Notes under the pieces: generated by a model | Database searches by the model: none | What the model was told of the DNA's origin: nothing | What the model saw: the letters and a program-made list of their open reading frames with translations, nothing else | Shown here: one piece after another, positions 25,534 through 35,905 of the stretch | Numbering within the stretch: the first letter of the stretch is position 1 | How the letters are laid out: each line of letters opens with the position of its first letter | From: VGBV01 sp963780395 | Lineage (GTDB): Bacteria; Actinomycetota; Thermoleophilia; Solirubrobacterales; 70-9 | Direction: 5' to 3' | NCBI GenBank assembly: GCA_963780395.1 | Contig: CAWABY010000012.1 | Span: 25,142 to 89,141, forward strand | DNA length: 64,000 nt | Position numbers and translations under genes: made by a program

Positions 25534-27982
25534 ATGACCGTGAGGCGCAGCACCAAGCTCGCAGTGCTGGTGGCATTTGCCGTGCTGCTCATGGCTGCCG
25601 GGTCCCTGACGGCGGCCGCCTCCCCCGCGGACCAGGCGCAGGTGCTCAGCTACTCGAAGTCCGCGTCGATGCACTCGAACAACACCGACGTGATCAACGG
25701 CGTCCCACAGCCCGGGACATTGCTCAGACTCGGCCAGCAGTTCTCGGTGCGGTCGGTTCCGCTCGGCGACATCCGCGCCGGGGAGACGATCAAGGCTCTG
25801 TCGGAGGTCGAGGTCACGAATGACCTCGTCACCAAGGACGCGAACGGAACCAACAAGTACCACGACGTACGCACGGGGCTGACGCTGGTGATCGCGACCT
25901 CCCCCGACGAGACCACGGGGATCGAGGTCGCCGAGGCTCAGAGCACCTACGTCACGCCTGAGGTGCACCACTGGACCTTCGAGAAGTCGGGCACCTTCAC
26001 GGCTCAGGCTGACCTGCCCAACGCGTACCTCAACCTCGTGATGTGGGCCAGCATGCCCGACCCGCCCTCGGAGTGCTGGACCTTTCCGCGATCGAGCCTG
26101 CCCTCACCGCAGCAGCCCCGCGACTGCGGAATGGACGTGTACTACAACCGCGGCCATCTGAGCGCGTTTCGATCGGCGGTACCGGCGGCGGCGCCCGCCG
26201 ACGCGAAGCCGTACTCAACCGAGCAGTTCAGCGGCCCGAGCCTGCCAGAGGCGTCACCGGCGGACGCTCCGATCACCTACTCCGGCGAACCGGCGCAGTT
26301 CGTGGTCGCCCTCGCACGGCCGGTTGGAACGCTCAAGACCGGCGACATCATCAGCGCTCACAGCGAGCTTCAAGCGGACGCGCGCGACGTCGTTCGCAGC
26401 AACCCGAGCTGCAACGCGATGCTGGCCACTCGGCTCTATCCTGTCGCCGAGCCCGAACTCCCTCACCGGCGCCACCGCGATAGGCACCGAGGGCGGATAC
26501 AACTTCACCGGGCGCGGGAGCCGAACCGTCAAGACACTCGAGCAGGGCGTGGTGCCGAGCTCCGGCACCTTGAAGCTCGACCGTGACTACACAAGTCCGA
26601 TGTACGTCGTCCTCCGTATCTGGACCCTGGGGAACTCGGCCTGCAAGCTCTACGGCAACGGCATCCGGATCAAGCTCTCGCAACCAGAGAGCTTCATGCA
26701 CGTCCTGCGCCACCGCACCGAACAGCAGGCCACCCGGGTGACGGACACCGCCAACAGCGGTGACGCCTCCGAGGGGGCGAGCGCCCTCGACGTCGTTGCG
26801 CAGACTCCGGTCAGCGTCTACTCCGTTCCGCTCAGCGACCTCGCCGCTGGTGACCTGGTCGAGGCGCTGGCCGAGGTGGAGGTGGAGACGCATGATCGCC
26901 GAGCTTCGATCCACACGTCGTTGATACTCGCCGACAGCCCCACGGCCACCACGGGCACCGACCTTCATCTCGACCAGCACACCGAGGTGAATCCCTACAT
27001 GGCAGAGCTCCCGATCCATGTGGCAACCGGTTGGCAGGTTCCCTCAGGCATCAGCGGCACGAGATATCTCAACCTCGTGATGTACGGCGTGGACCTGCAG
27101 AGCCTGGAGGGGGCGGCCGACAACAACGTCTCGATCGTCCAGGACGGCGGGCGAATGGTCGTACAGCGCTCGCGGCCGGCGGACATCACCCCGCCCCAGA
27201 CAACCATCGACGCGGGTCCCTCCGCGGCCACCAACGACACCACCCCGACCTTTGCGTTCTCCTCGAGCGAGGCCGGGTCCACCTTCGAGTGCCGGATCGA
27301 CGCCGCGGCATTCGGACCCTGCTCGGGGCCGGGAAGCACGCATACCCCGCCGGCGCTGGCGCAGGGCACCCACAGCTTCGAGGTCCGTGCCACCGACGGG
27401 GCCCGGAACACCGACGCGACGCCGGCGAGCCGCTCGTTCACGGTTGACACCACCGCCCCTCAGACGACGATCGTCTCCGGCCCCTCCGGCTCCACCAAGG
27501 ACACCACCCCCACCTTCGGTTTCTCCTCGAGCGAGGCCGGCTCCACCTTCCAGTGCCGGATCGACGCCGCGGCCTTCGGGCCCTGCTCGGGGCCGGGAAG
27601 CACGCATACCCCGCCGGCGCTGGCGCAGGGCACCCACAGCTTCGAGGTCCGTGCCACCGACGGGGCCCAGAACACCGACGCGACGCCGGCGAGCCGCTCG
27701 TTCACGGTTGACACCACCGCCCCTCAGACGACGATCGTCTCTGGGCCCGGCGGCTCCACCACTGACACCACCCCCACCTTCGGCTTTTCCTCCAACGAGG
27801 CGGGCTCGACCTTCCAGTGCCGGATCGACTCCGCCGCCTTCGGGACCTGCTCAGGGCCGGGAAGCACGCACACCCCGCCGGCGCTCAAGCTGGGAGCCCA
27901 CACCTTCGCCGTCCGCGCCACCGACGCCGCCGGGAACACCGACCCGACCCCGGCGACCCGCTCGTTCACCGTCAAGAAGTAG
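25534..27982 (+). CDS. Secreted protein with three Ig-like repeats at the C-terminus (one frameshift)
   Basis: A signal peptide (LAVLVAFAVLLMAAGSLTAAAS) is followed by two similar beta-rich halves, each with SVRSVPLGD or SVYSVPLSD, then LNLVMWA or LNLVMYG. Three 88-residue Ig-like repeats close the protein (TTPTFGFSSSEAGSTFQCRID, HSFEVRATDG, SRSFTV). The frame changes once near 26441, where deletion of one C restores LYLSPSPNSLTGA. The restored protein has about 815 residues. It is probably an extracellular structural or adhesive protein. ATG 25534 has AAAGGGAG upstream. Confidence 0.75.
27182..27973 (+). repeat. Three 264-bp tandem repeats encoding Ig-like domains
   Basis: Units start at 27182, 27446 and 27710. 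The second and third share long identical stretches, for example the segment around CCAGTGCCGGATCGAC. The exact period and near-identity indicate recent duplication or ongoing gene conversion. Confidence 0.85.
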
Positions 27983-28037
27983 GACCTGACTACATCAGGA
28001 TCGTTGCCGCAGCCGGAGTGGGCCCCCTAGAACCAAC

Positions 28038-28066
28038 GAGAGCCCTCCCGCCAAAGGAGGACTCTC
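28038..28066. terminator. Hairpin between convergent genes
   Basis: GAGAGCCCTCC and GGAGGACTCTC pair with one mismatch around loop CGCCAAA. The stem is extended by ACCAA/TTGGT outside it. It serves the Ig-repeat gene and possibly the opposite gene at 28124. Confidence 0.7.
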
Positions 28067-28123
28067 TATTGGTGCTGCACCCGTCCGTTTGTCGGCTCAG
28101 CGTCGCGTCGCCGTACCAGCCCT

Positions 28124-28654
28124 CTAGTGCTTCTTCTGCGTCTTCTCGACGGCCTTCGCGATGTCGCTCGCCTGCTGGCCGTAGGCGGTGACGCGGTCGG
28201 CCACGGTCTTGATCGTGTCGAGGTCGATGTTCGCGGCCGGCTTCATCCCGCCCAGCTTCTTCAGCGGGCTCCGGCTCTTTCCGTTGCCGCCGGCGAGGCT
28301 CTTGATCAGCGCGCCCGCGGCGACCCCGGCCAGCGCGGTGCCGCCTGCGATCAGCGGCGTCTTCGCCTTGGACGCCGCATCGGCGACCGTGTGACCCGTC
28401 GTCTTCGCCTTGTCCATCGCGGTCTCGGCGAACGATGCGGACCCGTTGCGGCTCTGTGCCGTTGACCGCGCACGCGATGCGCTCGAGCTCTTGGCCCGGC
28501 CGTTCGAGCTCTTCGCCCGGCTACCCGAGCTCTTCGCCCGCGTGCCCGAGCTCTTCGCCCGGCCGTTGGAGCTGCTGCGGCTCGAGCTGCTGCGGCTCGA
28601 GCCCGATCGCTTGCCGGTGCTCGTGCTTTTCCTGGTCTTGGTCGATTGCGCCAT
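28124..28654 (-). CDS. Ser/Lys/Arg-rich low-complexity protein of unknown function
   Basis: A 176-residue very basic protein. Residues 1-75 are low complexity with repeated AKSSG/RAKSSN units, resembling the tails of histone H1-like proteins. Residues 95-120 contain a Gly/Ala-rich, weakly hydrophobic segment (PLIAGGTALAGVAAGALI). The C-terminal part has amphipathic helix ending AVEKTQKKH. It could bind nucleic acid or anionic polymer, but composition is the only basis. The 240 bp upstream (28655-28894) hold no gene, are less GC-rich than the surroundings and separate it from the divergent TolB-like gene. Confidence 0.65.
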   Translation of the reverse strand: MAQSTKTRKSTSTGKRSGSSRSSSSRSSSNGRAKSSGTRAKSSGSRAKSSNGRAKSSSASRARSTAQSRNGSASFAETAMDKAKTTGHTVADAASKAKTPLIAGGTALAGVAAGALIKSLAGGNGKSRSPLKKLGGMKPAANIDLDTIKTVADRVTAYGQQASDIAKAVEKTQKKH

Positions 28655-28894
28655 GGTTTTCTCTCTCCTAGATGTGTGGGTGCGTCAGCCGCGCTCCCCG
28701 CGGCGGACATCCGTGTCCTTTCGAAGCTCTCGGCCGGCGCGAGGAAGTTTGATTCAGCTACATCGCGCCGATCACGAAATCGGTCTATTTAAGGAATACC
28801 CCCGCTATATGCCGGTAAACGCGCATTGAGAATCCGTGAGTTGGCGCCGTTTCCCGTATAGAGTCGTTCCGCGGTTCCACCGGATTGGAGAGGG

Positions 28895-30112
28895 ATGAAA
28901 CAGCCAGCGGGGAGTCTTCGTAGCCGATACGTGGCGGTGGCGCTCGCGGTCTCATCGGTCGCGGTCGCGACGTTGTTCGCCGCAGGGCCGCTGACCGCCC
29001 CCAGCCAGGCCGCGTTTCCGGGGCTACCGGGCAAGATCGCCTTCGTGCGCAGCACGGGCATGATGCAGTCGAACCTGTTCGCGGTGAACCCTGACGGCAC
29101 CGGCGAGACCCCGCTGACCACGGGCACCGGGAACAACTTCGCCCCCACCTTCTCGTACGACGGTCAGCTGATCGCCCTGGTGCGCCCTGCGCCCGAGCAG
29201 GAGATCTTCGTGATGCCGGCCGCGGGCGGCACCGCCACCAACATCACCGACAACGCGGTGCTCGACTCGGCCCCGAGCTTCTTCCCCGACGGCAGGATCG
29301 CGTTCGGCAGCACCGACGGCGACGACGAGATCTACGTCATGAACGGGGATGGGTCGGCGCAGACCAACATCACGAACAACGACCTGATCGACCGCGACCC
29401 GGCGGTCTCGCCCGACGGCACCAAGATCGCGTTCGAGCGCTTCGACGGAAGCGACCTCGAGATCTACGTGATGAACGCCGACGGGTCGAACCAGGTCCCG
29501 CTGACCAGCAGCCCGGACGGTGACACCGCGGCAGCGTGGTCGCCGGACGGCCGGCGGATCAGCTGGTTACGGACGGACGGCGTCAACGTCGGGATCCTGG
29601 TCATGAACGCCGACGGCTCGTCGCAAACGCCCGTCGCCGTCAGCGACGACGCCGAGACGTTCCCCGAGTTCGCGCCCGACAACTCGCGACTCGTCTTCAA
29701 GAGGAGCGGAGCGAACGCCGGCCTCTACACGCTCGACCTGGTCGGCTCCGCGGGCGTGGCGCCGCTGACCACGACCTCGTCCGACACCCTTCCCACTTGG
29801 CAACCGATCCCGGTCAACTGCGGGGGCAGGCGCGCCACGATCGTCGGGACACCCGGCGGCGACACGCTCACGGGCACGCCCCGAGCCGACGTGATCTCCG
29901 GCCAGGGCGGCAGGGACAGGATCTCCGGCCTCGCCGGCGCCGATCGCCTCTGCGGCGACAAGGGCAAGGACGTCCTCAAGGGTGGGCCCGGCAAGGACAG
30001 GCTGATCGGGGGCAAGGCCAGCGATCGACTGATCGGAGGAAAGGCCCGCGACGTCTGCATCGGCGGCAAGGGCAAGGACTCGGGCAAGGGCTGCGATCGC
30101 GGCAAGCTCTAG
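28895..30112 (+). CDS. Secreted TolB-like beta-propeller protein with RTX tail
   Basis: Residues 1-40 are a signal peptide. Residues 45-310 hold five to six PD40/TolB-type blades, each with a variant of 'PSFSPDGxxIAF' then 'EIYVMNADGS'. The C-terminal 90 residues are RTX nonapeptides (GQGGRDRIS, GGPGKDRLI, GGKGKDSGK) with three cysteines. The propeller probably supports binding rather than catalysis, and the RTX array needs calcium to fold. The same tail appears on the beta-helix protein at 40945. Confidence 0.85.
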   Translation: MKQPAGSLRSRYVAVALAVSSVAVATLFAAGPLTAPSQAAFPGLPGKIAFVRSTGMMQSNLFAVNPDGTGETPLTTGTGNNFAPTFSYDGQLIALVRPAPEQEIFVMPAAGGTATNITDNAVLDSAPSFFPDGRIAFGSTDGDDEIYVMNGDGSAQTNITNNDLIDRDPAVSPDGTKIAFERFDGSDLEIYVMNADGSNQVPLTSSPDGDTAAAWSPDGRRISWLRTDGVNVGILVMNADGSSQTPVAVSDDAETFPEFAPDNSRLVFKRSGANAGLYTLDLVGSAGVAPLTTTSSDTLPTWQPIPVNCGGRRATIVGTPGGDTLTGTPRADVISGQGGRDRISGLAGADRLCGDKGKDVLKGGPGKDRLIGGKASDRLIGGKARDVCIGGKGKDSGKGCDRGKL

Positions 30113-30131
30113 CCAGCTCATTCTCGGGCCT

Positions 30132-31787
30132 GTGCTCAGGAACGTCACCGCGGACGGTGCCACCATCTGGCTCGAGGCCGATTCCCCCTGCGAGGCCAAG
30201 GTGCGGGTGCCGGGTCGAGAGCGCTCGTCACCGACCTTTGCGATCGAGGGGCGCCACTACGCCCTGATCGAGCTCGATGAGCTCCCCGCTCGAAGTAGCC
30301 ACGAGTACGAGGTGCTGCTTGACGACCGGCGGGTCTGGCCCGAGCCGGAGTCGCAATTTCCTCCCTCTGCGATAACCCCGCTTCCCGACCAGGGCCCCGT
30401 GAGCATCACCTTCGGCTCCTGCCGGATCTCGCTGCCACACGAGCCTCCCTACGTCCTCTCCCAGGACGAGGATCCGGAGGGACAGGGGATCGACGCCCTG
30501 CGCAGCTTCGCGTTGCGTGCCGCCGAACGGGCTCCCGATGGGCTCCCGAGCTGCCTGTTGCTGCTCGGCGACCAGATCTACGCCGACCAGCTCTCGCCGA
30601 CGATGCGCGAGCGCGTCGAGCACCGCTCCCGGCCCGACGAGCGGGCCACCGACGAGCTGGTCGACTTCGAGGAGTACGCGGAGGCGTACGTGGAGGCCTG
30701 GTCGGAGCCGGCAATCCGCTGGCTGCTCTCCACGGTCCCCTCGGTGATGATCTTCGACGACCACGAGATCAGGGGCGAATGGAAGATCTCGGAGGACTGG
30801 TTGCAGAAGGCGCGAGCCGAGACCCGCTACCCGCGGCAGGTGCCAGACGGCCTGATGGCCTACTGGATCTATCAGCACATCGGCAACCTCGGACTCGACG
30901 AGCTCGAGGGGAACGAGTTGCTGCGGCGGGTCCGGTCACAGGAGGACGCCGGGGGCCTGCTGAGGGACGAGATGACCGCAGCCGACTGCCAGGCGGGGCA
31001 CAGCCGCTGGAGTTACCGTCGCGACCTCGGCCGCACCCGCCTGGTCGTGATCGATTCGCGGGCCGGCCGGGAGCTCGAGCCCGGCGCGCGCCGCATGATC
31101 GGCGAGCGCGAATGGGAGTGGGTGGTGGAGTCCTGCCAGGGTGACTTCGACCACCTGCTGCTGGCGAGCTCGGTCCCTTTCTTCCTGGCTCCGGGGCTGC
31201 ATCTCGCCGAGGCATGGAACGAGGCGGTCGCCGACGGAGCCTGGGGAAGCGCCGCCGCCGCGGCCGCGAAGTGGATCCGCCGCAAGGCGGTGATGGATCA
31301 CTGGGCCGCGTTCCAGCGCTCGTTCGGTGCAGTGGAGGACCTGCTTGAGTCGCTGGTCCAGGGGCGTCTGGGGACGCCGCCGCGCTCGGCGATCCTGCTC
31401 TCGGGCGACGTTCATAACTGCTACCTGGCGGAGGTCGGCTTCCTCCCCGGGGTCCGCCGCGCCGAGGCGAGAGGCGACCATGGGCAGACGCCCGTCTGGC
31501 AGGTCGTCTGCTCAGGGCTGCGCAAGCAGCTCGAGCCCAGGGAGCATCGCGCGATCGCCTTCGGGACCTCGCGTGCGGGCGCGGCGCTGGCGCGCGCACT
31601 GGCGCGGTCCGCCGGCGTCAGGCCGACCCGGGTCGGATGGCGGCTGGTCGACGGCCCCGCCTACGACAACCAGATCGCCACGATCACAGCGACCTCCGAT
31701 CAGGCAACGGTCGCGATCGAGACCACGGCCGGAGCCGACTGGCGTTCCCCCGGGCTGCGCACCGCGATCGAGAGAAGGCTCGCGTAG
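30132..31787 (+). CDS. PhoD-like metallophosphatase
   Basis: A 551-residue phosphatase/phosphodiesterase. A short beta domain (RNVTADGATIWLE) precedes the catalytic domain with FGSCRIS, LLLGDQIYAD, MIFDDHEIRGEW and ILLSGDVHNCYLAEV, the metal-binding Asp/His set of the PhoD family. There is no signal peptide or Tat motif, unlike secreted PhoD. The first recognised start is GTG 30132, but the frame upstream (LILGPV) still fits the family, so the protein may begin slightly earlier, overlapping the end of the RTX gene. Confidence 0.8.
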   Translation: MLRNVTADGATIWLEADSPCEAKVRVPGRERSSPTFAIEGRHYALIELDELPARSSHEYEVLLDDRRVWPEPESQFPPSAITPLPDQGPVSITFGSCRISLPHEPPYVLSQDEDPEGQGIDALRSFALRAAERAPDGLPSCLLLLGDQIYADQLSPTMRERVEHRSRPDERATDELVDFEEYAEAYVEAWSEPAIRWLLSTVPSVMIFDDHEIRGEWKISEDWLQKARAETRYPRQVPDGLMAYWIYQHIGNLGLDELEGNELLRRVRSQEDAGGLLRDEMTAADCQAGHSRWSYRRDLGRTRLVVIDSRAGRELEPGARRMIGEREWEWVVESCQGDFDHLLLASSVPFFLAPGLHLAEAWNEAVADGAWGSAAAAAAKWIRRKAVMDHWAAFQRSFGAVEDLLESLVQGRLGTPPRSAILLSGDVHNCYLAEVGFLPGVRRAEARGDHGQTPVWQVVCSGLRKQLEPREHRAIAFGTSRAGAALARALARSAGVRPTRVGWRLVDGPAYDNQIATITATSDQATVAIETTAGADWRSPGLRTAIERRLA

Positions 31788-31840
31788 GGCCGATCGCGAA
31801 TCGAGGTGTAACGAGCGCCGAGTCGGGGTAGGAGAGGATC

Positions 31841-32083
31841 ATGCTGATTGCTGGGATCATCGTCTTCTGCGTCATCCTGCTGGTGCTCGCCTTCCTGGCG
31901 CCCCGCCTGTCGAGGCACTTCCAGAAGGCCGGCGATAAGCCGCTCGAGCTCGGCCAGAGGGCCGGGGGCAGCGCGCCCGGCAAGCTCGGGGAGTGGCTGC
32001 AGAAGCCCTTCGGCACGTCACGCAAGGCCGTTCGCAAGAGTGGCAGCGCGGGCCGCAAAGGCCGCTCGAACACCCCCGTCTGA
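31841..32083 (+). CDS. Small single-helix membrane protein
   Basis: An 80-residue protein. One N-terminal transmembrane helix (LIAGIIVFCVILLVLAFLAP) is followed by a basic cytoplasmic tail rich in Gly, Lys and Ser. GGAGAGG lies upstream of the ATG. Similar short proteins are common in the group, but no function is known to me. Confidence 0.65.
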   Translation: MLIAGIIVFCVILLVLAFLAPRLSRHFQKAGDKPLELGQRAGGSAPGKLGEWLQKPFGTSRKAVRKSGSAGRKGRSNTPV

Positions 32084-32097
32084 GGCCGGGCAACCCC

Positions 32098-35000
32098 CTA
32101 CAGCCCGGCGTTCATGTCCGTCTGGACTTCCGAAGCGGTCAGGGTCCTGTTGTAGATACGCACGTTGTCGAGGAGGCCCCTGTAGAACTGCCAGGGGTCC
32201 GCATCGGCGCCGACTCGCATCAGCCTGCCGCGCGCGGTGAGGCTGGCGGGGAGCGGCTTGCTGCTGACAAGGGCACCGTTGACGTAGAACAGGGCCTGCG
32301 ACCCGTTGAAGACGATGGCCAGGTGGCTCCATTGGTTGAGCGCCAGGCTGGTGTCCATGCCGGCTCCCGCCAGTCCCACGGTCGTACCGACGAAATACTG
32401 CGGCCTGCCGTTGGAGAGCTCGAGGCCGTACTGGTAGTAGGGGCTCGTCATGCCGGCGTTCCAGAACTTGCCCAGCACGACCGAATCGCCGCTGACCGAG
32501 CCCGGATTGATCCACATGGACATCGTCATGGAGTTGCCCGAGATGTCGAGCGAGGAGGAGTTGGCGACCGTCAGATTGTCGTTGGCACCATCGAAGCTGA
32601 GGCCGTTTCCGTATTTCCCTGCGACCCGTGAGGGCCCGTTCACGAGCGTCGCCGTGTTGCCGTTCCCCGAGGCGTCGGCGGTGGTCGTGCCGCTGGCTTC
32701 ATTGAAGCCCCACGCCGCCGCAGGCCCGAGGGGCGCGGATGCTGCGCTGTAGTTCGCGGTGTATGACTGAGCCGCGCTCGGCGCCGAGATGGTGTGGCTC
32801 TGCGCACCGCCGTCCGACCATGAATTGAAGGTATAGGCGCTGCCTCCAGAGGTTTGATTCCGCGCGTCGATCGTGTGCTGGAAGCCGACGAGCGTGTCGT
32901 AGGACGAAGGGCGTCGCGCGAGCGATCCCGTCGAGGTAGAGCGTGAGGCCGCTCGGCGCGGTGTCGAAGGGAAGGTTCACCTTCTGCGGGAACACGGTGA
33001 CCGACTTGGTGTCCGTGAGCCCGTTCGAGTCGGTCACCGTCAGCGTGATGCGGTAGCGGGTGTTGCCCGCTGAAGTCGTGGCCGCTGGTGGGGATCGTGA
33101 AGGTGCCGGACTTGACCCCGGTGATAGGCGTGGTCGGATGCACGTGGGTGTCGTGCAGGAAGTCGATGCTCCAGCTGAAGGCGCTGGCCGGCAGGCTGCC
33201 GTCCTCCGCGTCGGTGCCCTGTCCGCCGTAGCTGATGACGTCGCCGGCGCGGAAGCTCGCGCCGTCGGTCGGCGAGTCGATCGTCGCGGTGGGAGCGCTG
33301 CCGACGCTGATCGTGAGCGGAGTCGAGAACGAGCTGTTGGCTCCGTCGGAGACGGTCAGCCTCGCCGTGTACTGCCCGGCCTGGGCGTAGGTGTGGACGG
33401 GGTTGCTCGCGGTGGACGAGGTGCCGTCGCCGAAGTCCCACGAGTACGTGATCGGCTGGCCCTCGGGATCGTTCGACCCTGCGCTCGAGAAGTTGACGGC
33501 GAGCGGTGCGGGTACCCGACGTCGGGTTCGCGGAGGCGATCGCGAACGGGCGCCTGGTTGGACTGCAGATAGCGGATGCGGCGGATCTTGCTGACGCCGA
33601 ACGTGCCGCGTGACGTCGGAGTAGCCGAGATCGACGTAGTAGAGCGCGCCGTCGGGGCCCTCGGTGAGGTAGACGATGTCGCCGTACGGACTCGTTCGGC
33701 GTAGCCGTCTGAGCGGCTCGAAGTTGAAGACGCCGCTGACGTTGCCGTTCGCGTCGAAGGTGAGGCGCTTGATCCAGTTCTGCGCGTAGTCGGCGAAGAA
33801 GTAGCTGCCCTGCATCGAGGCCGGGAACTGGGTGCCGTGGTAGACGAAGCCGCCGGTGATGGATGCGTTGCGGCCGTTGTGCGCGTAGGCGTAGATAGGG
33901 CTCGTGCAGGGTGCCGAGCACGCTCCCTCGGAGTCCGGCCAGCCGTAGTTGGCGCCCGCGGGCGCCGACGTTCAGCTCCTCGTTGGAGTTGCCCATGTTG
34001 CCGCCGACGTCGCCGATGTAGAGCCGGCTGGTCGGCGCCGTCGAAGTAGGCGCGGAACGGGTTGCGCAGGCCATAGGCCCAGATCGAATCCCAGTCGGGC
34101 CCGGCGCCGTCGTAGAACGGATTGTCGGTCGGGACCGTCCCGTCCTTGTTGATGCGGTGGATCTTGCCGCGCGGGTTGGTCAGGTCCTGGGACGGTGGCC
34201 GGCGTCGAAGTGCTCGCCGGTCGTGAAGTAGAGCTTGCCGTCGTTGCCGAAGTTCGATCGGCACCGCCGTGGTGCTCGCTGGATCCGCGGCCTGCGGATC
34301 CTGGTAGAGGATGACCTCGCTGCCGGCGACCGTGCCCGTGAGCGTGGCGTTGGCGGTGAACCGGGAGAGGCGATCGCGAGTTCGGCGTGCCCAGCGTGTA
34401 GAAGACGTAGTAGTAGCGGTTGGTGGCGAAGTCGGGATCGAGCGCGACGTCCATGATCCCCTGCTGCACCCCGTCGGCCCCGATGTTGGCGATCTGCAGG
34501 AACGGGGTCGGGTCCGGCGTCGTGTAGGGCGGCGGCAGGACCTTGATCGTGCCCGCCAGCTCCGCGACCAGCATGCGGCCGTCGGGCAGGAACTCGATGT
34601 TCGTCGGCAGGTCGAAGCCGGTCGCGAGGATCTCGTTCTGGAAGTAGTCGCTGTTGGCGACCGTTCACGTTGACAAGCGGCGGACAGCGTCGTCTTGCCG
34701 TCGGTGTCGCGGGCGCGGGCGGTCAGCGTGTGCGCGCCGTTGGCCACCGCGCGCGTGTCCCAGTTCAGCCGCATAGGGAGCGGTCGTGTCCTCCGGCCCC
34801 AGGCGGGGTCGCCGTCGACGTAGAACTGCACGCCGGCCACGCCGACGTCATCGCTGGCGTCCGCCGTGATCGTGCGGTTGCCGGACACGATCGCATCGTT
34901 CGCGGGGCGAGGTGATAGGTGACGCTGGGCGGCAGTGGGATCGGACGCAGGCGCAGCGAGCTGCGTGTTCATGTCGTTCTGGACCTCGAGCTGGCGTCTC

Positions 35001-35180
35001 TGCGCGGTTGTAGACCCGGACGTCATCGAGGGTGCCTCTGAAGAACTGCCACGGGCACGCGTCAGCCGCCATGTGCAAGAGCGAATCCCGGGGGGTGATG
35101 CTGACGGTGCTCGCGAACAGCTGAGGGCTGGAGACCAGATTCCCGTTCACGTAGAAGTGCGCCCGCGTTCCGTCGAACAC
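32098..35180 (-). pseudogene. C-terminal half of a giant secreted protein: Ig, sorbosone-dehydrogenase, PKD and LamG domains, many frameshifts
   Basis: This continues the protein that starts at 38140. In order the frames give the end of a LamG domain, an Ig-like domain (VGVAGVQFYVDGD), and a glucose/sorbosone-dehydrogenase-like propeller (MLVAELAGTIKVLPPPYTT, GIMDVALDPDFATNRYYY, DSIWAYGLRNPFRAYFDG). A PKD domain follows (ITYSWDFGDGTSS), then an Ig-like segment (TDSNGLTDTKSVTVFPQ) and a final intact LamG domain (MSMWINPG, NQWSHLAIVFNG, LLDNVRIYNRTL). Roughly ten indels between 33.0 and 35.25 kb interrupt it, while the last 180 residues are clean. Intact, it would be an exported sugar-binding protein with a PQQ-type oxidase fold. 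Confidence 0.7.
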
Positions 35181-35905
35181 GACCGCCAGATAGCTCCATT
35201 GGCCAAGAGGTCAGGGGGCTGCCCATGGAGGCGCCCGCTAGGCCTCCTGGCGGTCCCGAAGTAGATGTGGGGAGTGGTGCCGCCGTCCAGCTCCAGCGCG
35301 TACTGGTAGCTGGGTGGGCTCATCGTCGCGCTCCAGAACTTGCCGAACGGGACCTGGTCGCCGCCGCCTCCTAGCGGGTTGATCCACATCGACATGGTCA
35401 TCGCGTTCCCCGAGAGGTTGATCGACGGCGAGTTCAAGGCCGTCAGGAAGTCGTTGACACCGTCGAAGCGCAGGCCGCCGTCGTACCTCCCCGACGTCCA
35501 GGTGGGTTCGTTCTGCATGGTCGCGGTGTTGCCGTTTCCGGAGACATCGTTGATCGTCGTGCCGAGGCTCTCATCGAACGACCAGCCGGCGACCAGCCCC
35601 GCCGGTACCGGCGGCGCGGAGTTGGAGACGGTGACCGTTACCGAACTGCTCGACGTGCCGAAGTTCCCGGCTGCATCGCGAGCCCGGGCCTGCAGGGTGT
35701 GCAGGCCGTTCGGCGCCGATGCCGTGTTCCAGGTCATCGAGTACGGAGCGGTGGTGTCCTCGGCGCCAAGGGGGGCGCCGTCCAGCAGGAACTGCACGCC
35801 GGCGACGCCGACGTTGTCGCTCGCGTTGGCGGACACGGTCACGTTCCCTGAGACGACGGACCCGGCGGCGGGCGCCGTCATGGACGCGTTCGGGGGCGAG
35901 CTGTC
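34965..35905 (-). repeat. Ig-LamG module, copy 2
   Basis: Strongly similar at DNA level to 36480-37420, displaced by 1,515 bp; for example AACTTGCCGAACGGGACCTG occurs at 35337 and 36852. The last 300 bp of this copy contain frameshifts. Confidence 0.7.
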
